From Mediannikoviicoccus sp037890055 (GTDB lineage: Bacteria; Bacillota; Clostridia; Tissierellales; Peptoniphilaceae): 64,000 nt of DNA. Under the pieces are notes generated by a model. The model was given only the letters and a program-made list of their open reading frames with translations, had not been told where the DNA came from and did no database searches. The stretch is from the NCBI GenBank assembly GCA_037890055.1, contig JBBKBD010000010.1. One strand, written 5' to 3'. Shown here one piece after another: positions 7,783 through 14,517 of this stretch (the first letter of the stretch is position 1; every line of letters starts with the position of its first letter). Made by a program: the position numbers and the translations under genes.

Positions 7783-8178
7783 TTATTCATCTAAACCCTC
7801 AATATAGTGACAAAAATGTCCTTGACAGCAACTTACAGTGTCTCCTTCTAAGAGATGCTCTACTAAAAGCTCCTTTTCTTGTTTTAATCTATTTATCTCT
7901 TTATCAATATCTTCAATCTTTCTTCGCATATGGCTTGTTACATAGCTACAAGTTGAATTCCCACTTCTCTTAAGCATAATAATTTCCTTAATTTCTTCCA
8001 GACTAAATCCTAAGTTCCTTGCTTTTTTTATAAAATTTAAATTTTCCACATGGGATTCATCATAATCTCTATATCCATTTTCTAATCTTTTTACATCACC
8101 AAGTAACCCTTGTTTTTCATAATATCTTATTGCAGAGTCACTAAGTTCTGTTAATTCACATACTTCTTTAACTTTCAT
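7783..8178 (-). CDS. MerR-family metal-responsive regulator
   Basis: 131 residues. N-terminal winged helix (VKEVCELTELSDSAIRYYEKQGLL), coiled-coil dimerisation helix, and cysteines C77, C117, C118 and C123 (SCCQGHFCHY). The spacing resembles mercury-sensing MerR (Cys in the dimer helix plus two C-terminal Cys), not a CueR-type two-Cys loop alone, so a thiophilic metal or organometal effector is likely. It lies 32 bp after saoC and is probably cotranscribed with saoE-saoC. Its likely target is the 20-bp-spaced promoter just downstream; autogenous control is not evident. Confidence 0.88.
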   Translation of the reverse strand: MKVKEVCELTELSDSAIRYYEKQGLLGDVKRLENGYRDYDESHVENLNFIKKARNLGFSLEEIKEIIMLKRSGNSTCSYVTSHMRRKIEDIDKEINRLKQEKELLVEHLLEGDTVSCCQGHFCHYIEGLDE

Positions 8179-8187
8179 AATCTCTCC

Positions 8188-8204
8188 TTACTTGACCCAA
8201 GTAA
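8188..8204 (-). promoter_or_regulatory. bSECIS-like hairpin of saoC, beyond the stop codon
   Basis: A perfect 7-bp stem TTACTTG/CAAGTAA with loop GGT starts 12 nt after the UGA at 8214-8216. It lies past the TAG stop, so it has no coding reason to be conserved as a hairpin. Confidence 0.65.
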
Positions 8205-8210
8205 AAAAAT

Positions 8211-8696
8211 CTATCAGCATACGCCCATGCCTTCTGAAAATAAATTGTGAAGATGGTCATCTTCAACTTTAAAAATACCATATCCATACTGTCCTCTTCT
8301 TGAACCACTTACAACAAATTCATTTGGTGGATTGTTATCTATGTCTTTTAATTCTATTTTTTGATTTTCATATGGCGCTCTACTTTCATCGGTAAAATAA
8401 ATTTCTTTTCCCATGTCTACAGCAACTACAAGGTGATTTGCATCCTTTGTCTTTCTGAAAATAATAATTAGGTCATCTTTTCCATTTCCTGTTACATCTC
8501 CAAGCTTACACTTCACAACCTCTTTGCCAGGAAACTTATCATAAAAAGCCTGTAACAAGTAATGATCTTTTTCAACTCCAAAGTCGACCTTTTTATATTT
8601 TAAATTGTTCCTATATCCAAAATAACCTAAAAGCAATGCAATAATTATGATTAATAAATTTCTTAAAATTATACTCTTATTCTTTTCTATCTTCAT
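8211..8696 (-). CDS. saoC: Membrane-anchored Cys-Sec-COOH selenoprotein SaoC
   Basis: 161 residues if TGA (8214-8216) is read as Sec; the next codon is TAG. The protein then ends Gly-Val-Cys-Sec. An N-terminal helix (about 8-26) anchors an extracytoplasmic domain with two FG-GAP-like acidic loops (GDVTGNGKDDL, DIDNNPPNEF). The ATG at 8696 follows AGGA at good spacing; an upstream ATG at 8717 lacks a site. The saoE stop is next to it. The hairpin after the UGA supports Sec. From memory, NCBI calls the family Cys-Cys-COOH (seleno)protein SaoC, so here Sec replaces the last Cys. The terminal pair probably captures a soft metal (inference). Confidence 0.78.
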
Positions 8697-8697
8697 A

Positions 8698-9783
8698 TTA
8701 ATTGTCCTTTTTCTCATAATAATAAGATCTTAATTTAAAGAATGCTGATTTCAAGAAAAAGTAAAAGACAATTGCAGAACAAACATATTTAACCCATTCT
8801 GGAAATGATAAAAGCATTTTATTCGCATAGTTTATAGCATTTGTAACTTCATCGTATTCCATTTGCCTTTGAAATCCTGGCATTAATAATTTATTTGTCA
8901 TAAAGCCGATAAACATAGCATATGCAGAAATAACAATAGTATAAATTGCTGCAGTTCTCTTTCCAATCATTTTACCAATACTTATAATTTCAGGAATATT
9001 TGTTGCTGCTCCCGCCATTAGGAATGTTATTGCTGCTCCAGGAGATGCCCCCGATGCAATTAGTGCCGCAATTAAAGGTATATGACCAACTGCACACACA
9101 TACATCAACGATGCAAGTACTGCAACATTCCAAAGTGATAATAGACCTGGGTCTCCGAGGTATCTTTGTATAAATGACTCTGGGAAAATTGTTAATACAA
9201 AACCTCCAAACAACATTCCATATACAACATACTTACTAAGTGTAATGGCAAAGTCATTTCTCACCCATTCCATTCCTTCTGATATTTTTGTCTTAAGACT
9301 TTTTTTCTTTTCCTCTTCTAAATTTATATGGCTTATCTCTTCTGCAACCGTTTCATTTCTAAGCTCTTTACCTGCAACTAAATTGCCTATAATTCCAATT
9401 ATTATAGGTAATGTAATCCCAGCAAAAATATTAATTAAAGCTATTTGCTTTCCAAGTAGTCCAAAGCTAAGTATTAACGCCGCAGGGTTTAATACCGGTG
9501 ACGAAGCTAGGAATGCTAAAGTAGGTCCAGCATATGCCCCCGAATAATAAAGACTTATTCCTATTGGAACCGACCCACAGCTACATACTGGAAGTAGCAT
9601 TGAATAGCCAGTTATTTTAAATATTGAGGATATCTTTGTATTTCCCAGTGACCTTTGCAGTCTAACTGGCGAAATTATATTTCTCATTAGACCTGCTATG
9701 AGTAAACTAATTACAAGCCATGTTGAAGCTCCGTTAAGTAACTCCACAGATCTTAAAATTATCTCTTTAATATAATCAAACAT
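8698..9783 (-). CDS. saoE: ArsP/DUF318-type permease SaoE
   Basis: 361 residues, about 8 to 10 membrane helices. Characteristic family motifs are PVCSCGSVPIG, ASSPVLNPAAL and GAATNIPEI (PF03773, ArsP_1, members of which export methylated trivalent arsenic). The intracellular loop about 150-170 is highly charged. It probably exports the product of the lyase, or inorganic metal (inference). GGAGAG precedes the ATG. The start region is tandemly duplicated (see repeat). saoC follows at once. From memory, this is the SaoE efflux transporter of the organometal cluster. Confidence 0.85.
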   Translation of the reverse strand: MFDYIKEIILRSVELLNGASTWLVISLLIAGLMRNIISPVRLQRSLGNTKISSIFKITGYSMLLPVCSCGSVPIGISLYYSGAYAGPTLAFLASSPVLNPAALILSFGLLGKQIALINIFAGITLPIIIGIIGNLVAGKELRNETVAEEISHINLEEEKKKSLKTKISEGMEWVRNDFAITLSKYVVYGMLFGGFVLTIFPESFIQRYLGDPGLLSLWNVAVLASLMYVCAVGHIPLIAALIASGASPGAAITFLMAGAATNIPEIISIGKMIGKRTAAIYTIVISAYAMFIGFMTNKLLMPGFQRQMEYDEVTNAINYANKMLLSFPEWVKYVCSAIVFYFFLKSAFFKLRSYYYEKKDN

Positions 9784-9848
9784 CTATCTCTCCAAACTCT
9801 AAAACTAAAATATAATCAAACATCTATCTACTCAAACTCTAAAGCTAA
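9769..9848 (-). repeat. 40-bp tandem duplication over the saoE start
   Basis: 9769-9808 and 9809-9848 agree at 36 of 40 positions. Each copy holds a ribosome-like site and ATGTTTGAT, so a 15-codon upstream reading frame ends overlapping the true saoE start. Confidence 0.85.
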
Positions 9849-9862
9849 CTTTAATGTTGTCT

Positions 9863-9894
9863 AGAATTAAAAACCGTACCACCGGTTTTAATTC
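9863..9894 (-). terminator. Hairpin between saoD and saoE
   Basis: AGAATTAAAACCG and CGGTTTTTAATTCT pair around a short loop with one bulge. It may terminate or attenuate the saoT-saoD transcript before saoE; there is no U run beyond the stem. Confidence 0.45.
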
Positions 9895-9904
9895 TATCAA
9901 GCTA

Positions 9905-10237
9905 TTAAATGGTTATAACTTGATCTAAATTTGCATCTTTCAAAAGTCCATATAACATAGGGAAGCAACCTATACGTGCTCCTTTGATGAGCTTGTCTTC
10001 AATTTCTCTTTCATAGACACATTGATCACAAGCTAATACTACCATTTCCTTCTCATCAATTAACTTTTGAATTCTTCCTCCCAAGTCGGTGTTGTCTAAC
10101 AACATGAATGTATTGTCAAAAACAAAGAACATTCCTACGACTTCTGCAACATGTTCTCCAGCTTCCATTTGAGGAATAATCATATCCCTTAAAATCTTTC
10201 TGGAATTGCTTGAACTAACAACATAAGCTACTCTCAT
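9905..10237 (-). CDS. saoD: DsrE-related protein SaoD
   Basis: 110 residues of DsrE/TusD-like fold: an N-terminal strand (MRVAYVVSSSN), a central LACDQCVYEREI with Cys70 and Cys73, and Cys91 in GCFPML. Members of this superfamily carry sulfur or selenium on thiols. Here the CxxC and third Cys could hold a metal or chalcogen released by the lyase (inference). The ATG overlaps the saoL stop (ATGA), so translation is coupled. Cytoplasmic; no Sec. The name SaoD is recalled from NCBI family naming. Confidence 0.82.
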   Translation of the reverse strand: MRVAYVVSSSNSRKILRDMIIPQMEAGEHVAEVVGMFFVFDNTFMLLDNTDLGGRIQKLIDEKEMVVLACDQCVYEREIEDKLIKGARIGCFPMLYGLLKDANLDQVITI

Positions 10238-10854
10238 TTCAATACCTCACTATAAAATATTTTTTTGCCTACTTCAAAAGCCTCATCTAGGCCTAATCCA
10301 TAGGTTGTTTCATAGTCTAATTCATTGTCTACATAGTAATCCTTCATCTTTTTTTCATCCAGAAAAAAGTTCATTACGTTTCAGCAACATGCTGACCAGT
10401 CTTCAAACTCATTTAAATCTACATGGATACAATGAATATCTGAACTACTTTTATAAACAATCTCCCCATTTTTTACCACTACTTTAATTGGTTCTCCACT
10501 GGTAGAACATACGGAGTCAATCTCCAAGTCCTGCCAAAATGTAAAGTAGGAGCCAAGGGAGTCTATGGCACACATTGAGTAGTACTCTCTTCCGTCTTTC
10601 AATGTAATGTGATGTGATGTTGGAAGTCCTGATACTGGATATGCAAATTGTATCTCTTTGCCTTCCTCATCTAGTATAAGCTTTTTCTTTTTTATCAAAC
10701 TGTCCAGCGTTTTAAACTTTGAACATTTTGAAATCGGAAGTACTCCACCTTCATCCACCATAAGATTTAGAATACCAATTCTGTCTTTGCGTTCTTCAGG
10801 TGTTAAAATCTCTTCATTACATTCAACGTCTTTTATATTAATAGATGTTTTCAT
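10234..10854 (-). CDS. saoL: MerB-like organometallic lyase SaoL, selenoprotein
   Basis: 206 residues with Sec at 158 (TGA 10381-10383); stopping at the UGA would delete the conserved MerB C-terminus. MerB cleaves carbon-mercury bonds with Cys96, Asp99 and Cys159. Here CAID gives Cys95 and Asp98, VCSTSGEP gives the structural Cys (116), and the last site is Cys156-Cys157-Sec158 followed by NVMNFF, matching the CCHVHFF segment of E. coli MerB. The 48 residues after Sec continue the family (GLGLDEAFEVGK). Start overlaps the saoA stop (TAATG). A hairpin follows the UGA. No merA is nearby, so the freed metal is not reduced by MerA here. Substrate: organomercury or another organometal, inferred. 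Confidence 0.9.
10348..10369 (-). promoter_or_regulatory. bSECIS-like hairpin of saoL
   Basis: CTTTTTTC pairs with GAAAAAAAG (one bulged A) around loop TGGAT, whose GG matches the bSECIS consensus. The stem starts about 12 nt after the UGA. Confidence 0.7.
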
Positions 10855-11642
10855 TAATTATTTTCAAGATTCACCTCCACTCCTTTCTTTTTTTTGCTAC
10901 CTGCTTCAATAAATTTATTAGATAAAAGCCCTACGTATTCTTTGAATTTTTCATCCTCTGGATTTCTCGGGCTATCTAACTCAATTTTTTCATTAAGAAT
11001 AATCTCTCCATAGTTTGTAGACATCAAAATTACTCTGTCCGATAGATAAATCGCTTCACTAACATCATGGGTTACTATTATTACCGTTAGATTTTCTTTT
11101 CTAAATATTTCAAGTAACTCATTTTGAAGGCTCTGTCTCATTTCAATATCCAGAGCTCCTAGAGGCTCGTCCATTAAAAGTATTTCCGGTCTAACTGCCA
11201 AAGCTCTTACTAAAGCAGTTCTCTGTTTCATACCTCCAGACATTTGATGAGGGTAGAGATTTTTATACTCTCTAAGTCTGGATATTTCAAGTAAATAATC
11301 CAGTCTTTTTCTCTGCTCCTCTATACTCATCTTCGCTTGTTTCATTGGGAAGAGTATATTATTTTCAACAGTCTTCCAAGGATATAGGGCGTAGTTTTGA
11401 AACATAAATGCCTTATCTGGACCAGCTTTTGTAACTGGTTCTCCATTTAAAAGGATAACCCCGCTATCTTGCTTTTTAAATCCGGCAATTGTGGTTAGCA
11501 TTGTAGTCTTACCACATCCTGAAGGGCCAAGTAATGTTACTATTTCTCCCTCTTCCACATTAAAACTTATATTATCTAAAACTATTCTTGTTCCTTGATC
11601 TTCTTCAAATCCCTTACATATGTTTTTTACTTCTAGTTTCAA
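10854..11642 (-). CDS. saoA: ABC transporter ATP-binding protein SaoA
   Basis: 262 residues from TTG at 11642, which overlaps the saoP stop (TTGA) and has GGAGG 8 nt upstream; an ATG at 11657 would place the start inside that ribosome site. Walker A GPSGCGKTT, signature MSGGMKQR, Walker B ILLMDEP, switch His in VTHDVSEA. It belongs to the NitT/TauT/SsuB subfamily and should energise SaoP. A basic tail (SKKKKGVEV) extends the C-terminus. Central gene of the saoT-saoD operon, overlapping both neighbours. The direction is import by family, so the pump likely takes up the organometal for cleavage by SaoL (inference). Confidence 0.92.
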   Translation of the reverse strand: MKLEVKNICKGFEEDQGTRIVLDNISFNVEEGEIVTLLGPSGCGKTTMLTTIAGFKKQDSGVILLNGEPVTKAGPDKAFMFQNYALYPWKTVENNILFPMKQAKMSIEEQRKRLDYLLEISRLREYKNLYPHQMSGGMKQRTALVRALAVRPEILLMDEPLGALDIEMRQSLQNELLEIFRKENLTVIIVTHDVSEAIYLSDRVILMSTNYGEIILNEKIELDSPRNPEDEKFKEYVGLLSNKFIEAGSKKKKGVEVNLENN

Positions 11643-12439
11643 CTTATATACCTCCATGCGGTAAGTTTTTTATTTAATAAAAGTAAAAACCTATCCAAAA
11701 CAAATCCAATCAATGCTGATAACATCATAAGCGCCAATAACCTATTGGTCTGCATCATTGACTGTGCTTGCATCATTTCATAGCCGATACCTGCACTTGT
11801 CGCGATGAACTCCGCTCAGATAACGGACATCCAGCCGGCGCCTATGGCAAGTCTCGCCCCTACTAGAATATGAGGCATAGACGCTGGAACAACTACATTT
11901 ACAAATGTACTTCCCTTTGAAGCTCCCATACTCTTTGCTGCGTTATAATAATCTCTATCTATTGAAGCAACTCCTGAAGATGTGTTCATAATAACTTGGA
12001 ACACCCCATTAAGTGCAATCATAAATAGTGTTGGACCATCTCCAATTCCTAACCAAATAATTGAAAGTGGTACCCATGCCATCATAGGTATTTGTCTTAG
12101 GGAGTTTACAACCCCTCCTAAAATACCATCAAAGATTTTTGATAGGCCCATGGCCATTCCTATTGGAACTCCCACAGCTACGGCTATAAGCCATCCTTTA
12201 ACTACCCTTGACATTGTTATGCCAATATTTGTCATAACTTGTGCACTTGTAATGTTAGCGTAAAATTCTGTAAAAGTAGATTTTGGTGTTGGCAATAATA
12301 ATGGTATGCCTATTTTTGTTGAGGCAATTTGCCAAGCTATAAGCAATAGAATTACAAAGCCATATTTATATAATTTTTGTTTAAATTCTTCAGACTTCAT
12401 CATTTTTTCAAATCTATTTCTTTTAATTTTACCTTCCAT
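11639..12439 (-). CDS. saoP: ABC permease SaoP with selenocysteine in a membrane helix
   Basis: 266 residues with Sec208 at TGA 11816-11818. SsuC/TauC-type inner-membrane permease: about six helices and an EAA-like loop (NAAKSMGASKGS...VVVPASMPHIL). Sec follows GAGWMSVI and precedes AEFIATSAGIGY, where ordinary relatives have a small residue such as Ala in the helix after the EAA loop. The frame continues 58 codons past the UGA with the expected last helix (LLALMMLSALIGFVLDRFLLLL) before a real TGA stop. ATG at 12439 has GGAGG and overlaps saoB by 40 bp. The SECIS candidate (11778-11808) is weaker than in sister genes. A Sec in the translocation path is unusual. Confidence 0.87.
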
Positions 12440-13176
12440 ATTTCATTCCTCCTTTCATCTTTACCAAATTTAAACTCAAAATAATCCGGATTTGGATTTT
12501 CAGTATATTCTAAAACCATTTTATTATATGCGTTTAAAAACTTTTTGAATTTTTTATCATTAAGGATTTTTCTATTTGCAATTATTACATTTGAACCATA
12601 ATCCTTGTCAGACACATTTTCAATTTTACCTTCCAAATAGGAATTAATCAATGCTATATCGATTACATAGCCATCTATTTGGCCAGTTTCATAGGCGTAT
12701 CCAAAACTGTGGGGACTCATGTATTCAATTTCTGCATCTGCATATTTTTCTTTAATAAAATTGGATAAATAATTTTTATTGCTTGTAAGTCCTATCTTTT
12801 TCACGTTGTCATCTTTTTTTATTATCACATCTGTATTTTCAGTTACGGTTCCAAGCAAAACAAAATCATCACTAGCTTCTATGAATTTATCTGCGGCGTC
12901 AGTACATATTATCGCCACATCATAAACATTTGATTTCAATGACCATTGAGCAGTTGGCGCTCAGCAGTCCTTTAAGTAATATGGTTCAATTTCAAAATCA
13001 AACTCATTTTGACTTATAACTTTTTTCAAAATTGATCCAGCTAAATCATCTCCAGCACCAATTCTTAAGGTGCCCGTCTCTTCACTTTCGGGAAATATAA
13101 ATATTAGTGCTGCAATTGCGACTATTGCAACGATTAATAAAAAGTTTATTAAAAAACCATTAATTTTTTTATTCAT
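12400..13176 (-). CDS. saoB: Membrane-anchored ABC substrate-binding selenoprotein SaoB
   Basis: 258 residues with Sec72 at TGA 12961-12963. An uncleaved N-terminal helix (about 8-28, no lipobox) tethers a NitT/TauT-type binding domain outside the membrane. The Cys71-Sec72 pair (YYLKDC-U-APTAQW) sits early in the mature domain, and Cys93 (AIICTD) in the next strand. The N-terminal third is lost if UGA is a stop, and the remaining frame has no ribosome site. It overlaps saoT by 8 bp and saoP by 40 bp. The Cys-Sec pair is probably the ligand site for a soft metal or organometal cation (inference). A TCAAT/ATTGA hairpin follows the UGA. Confidence 0.88.
12936..12949 (-). promoter_or_regulatory. 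bSECIS-like hairpin of saoB
   Basis: Perfect 5-bp stem TCAAT/ATTGA with loop GGTC (GG present), starting about 12 nt after the UGA. Confidence 0.65.
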
Positions 13177-13432
13177 TTAAACTATCAACTGCCTGAGCAA
13201 TTTCATTTCTTATGTTTTTTAAACTCAATTTAGTTACTTTCTTTTTTTCGTTTATAATCATGGTACCTTGAAATACCATTCCATATTTTCTTAAAACTTC
13301 CATATCCTTGCCTTGACTATAAAGTTTTACTTCAACTTTATCTCCAAATTCTTTTGCCACATCCTTGACGTTTCTCCCTATGGAGTCACAACTTGGTCAA
13401 GTATTAATAAATTCAACAAGTACCTTCTTCAA
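13169..13432 (-). CDS. saoT: Thioredoxin-like selenoprotein SaoT (UxxC)
   Basis: 87 residues with Sec12 at TGA 13397-13399. A TTG start at 13432 follows AGGAG by 7 nt. After a first strand (KKVLVEFINT) comes Sec-Pro-Ser-Cys, a thioredoxin UxxC active site, then a short thioredoxin-like fold with GTMIINE at the cis-Pro region (Thr in place of the usual Pro context). A start at the later GTG (13360) would remove the redox site. First gene of the saoT-saoB-saoP-saoA-saoL-saoD operon; its stop overlaps the saoB start. A likely reductant for the Cys-Sec pairs of the system or for demetallation (inference). Cytoplasmic, no signal. Confidence 0.87.
13374..13385 (-). promoter_or_regulatory. bSECIS-like hairpin of saoT
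   Basis: CTCC/GGAG stem with an ATAG loop starts about 11 nt after the UGA; outer GAC/GTC pairs may extend it to about 13367. Confidence 0.5.
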
Positions 13433-13475
13433 TCACTCACTCCTTTTAGTTTTACTAACACTCCTCTATTAAACA

Positions 13476-13503
13476 ATTATATTCAAATTAAAAAATAAGT
13501 CAA
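13476..13503 (-). promoter_or_regulatory. sao operon promoter
   Basis: TTGACT (13498-13503), 16-bp spacer, TATAAT (13476-13481), a strong sigma-A promoter. The -35 lies inside the stem of the dusB terminator. No MerR-style long spacer, so this operon may be constitutive or controlled otherwise. Confidence 0.75.
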
Positions 13504-13533
13504 ACAGTTAATTAATCACTGCCTGACTTATTT
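13491..13533 (-). terminator. Terminator after dusB
   Basis: Long stem (AAATAAGTC/GACTTATTT plus inner pairs) followed by a T-rich run on the minus strand. It overlaps the sao promoter. Confidence 0.75.
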
Positions 13534-13557
13534 ATGTTCTTTAGTTTTAGTAGTTTG

Positions 13558-14517
13558 TTATATACTACTTAAATAAGTATCTAAAATTTCTTCCACAAAT
13601 TCTTTTTTGTCCACTGTATTTATTTTATTTTTTAATTCCTTGGAGTTTCTAAAGCCCTTCAAGTACCAAGCAATATGCTTTCTCATCTGTGTCACTGCAA
13701 CTCTTTCGCCAAGGTATTCACATTTTAAATTTAAATGCATTTTTATTAAATCTATCATTGTAACTATATCGGGCTTTTCCATTCTGCTAAAGAGATATGG
13801 ATTTTCCAGTGCCCCTCTCGCAAGTAATATTCCATCGCAATTTGTTTGAGCAAACATATCCTCTATATCCTTTGGCGTGTTCACATCTCCATTTCCTATA
13901 ACGGGAATTGATAAATGTTCCTTTAGTTTTGCTATGGCTTTCCAATCAGCTTCTCCTGAGTAAAATGCATTTTTAGTTCTTGGATGCAGGGTTACAAAGG
14001 ACACTCCAAGCTCTTCACAAATTTTTCCAAGCTCAAGGTAGTTGATGTTGTCCTCGTCCCATCCCAATCTAAATTTTACGCTAACTGGTTTTTCAGATGC
14101 ACTTACAACCTTGTCGATAACTCTCTTTGCCAAGTCCAAGTCCCTCATTAATGCAGAGCCGTCTCCATTTTTTACAATCTTCGGTGCGGGACATCCCATG
14201 TTTATGTCAATTGCTTGAAATCTGTCGTCATTGTTTAGATATTCTTTTACAACAGAACCCATAATGTCTGGGTCGCTACCAAAAATCTGTATGCTTAATG
14301 TGGTTTCCGTCCCCCTATCCATAAGCATCTTTGTTTTTTTATCCTTATAGTATAGTCCCTTTGCAGAAACCATCTCCGTAAAGTTAAGTCCCGAACCAAG
14401 TTCTGAAACAATTTCCCTAAAGGCTCTGTCGGTTATTCCAGCCATTGGCGCCATAAATAGGTTATTATCAAGTATTAGTTTTCCAATTTCCGTTTTATTT
14501 TTTAAAATTTCTTTCAT
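13558..14517 (-). CDS. dusB: tRNA-dihydrouridine synthase B
   Basis: 319 residues. Flavin TIM barrel reducing uridine in tRNA D-loops. It shows the Dus signature (NMGCPAPKIVKNGDGSALM), the N-terminal LFMAPMAGITDRAFR and the FMN-binding GNGDVNTP...GILLARGA. It overlaps coaX by 23 bp. In clostridial genomes coaX-dusB normally runs on into greA; here the sao cassette intervenes. Confidence 0.95.
   Translation of the reverse strand: MKEILKNKTEIGKLILDNNLFMAPMAGITDRAFREIVSELGSGLNFTEMVSAKGLYYKDKKTKMLMDRGTETTLSIQIFGSDPDIMGSVVKEYLNNDDRFQAIDINMGCPAPKIVKNGDGSALMRDLDLAKRVIDKVVSASEKPVSVKFRLGWDEDNINYLELGKICEELGVSFVTLHPRTKNAFYSGEADWKAIAKLKEHLSIPVIGNGDVNTPKDIEDMFAQTNCDGILLARGALENPYLFSRMEKPDIVTMIDLIKMHLNLKCEYLGERVAVTQMRKHIAWYLKGFRNSKELKNKINTVDKKEFVEEILDTYLSSI

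Noticed and set aside
11639..11641. Second TGA in saoP (codon after Ile-Ser) as another Sec
   Set aside because: The frame reaches TAG two codons later, and the saoA start with its ribosome site overlaps here, so this TGA is the true stop.
8211..13432. Sequencing frameshifts or ordinary nonsense mutations as cause of the split frames
   Set aside because: In five genes the break is a TGA with no change of frame, Cys adjacent or two residues away, and a hairpin downstream. That pattern is not what random errors give.
6454..13432. Classic mercury-resistance (mer) operon
   Set aside because: No MerA, MerT or MerP; the lyase and MerR fold are shared but the other genes are not mer genes.
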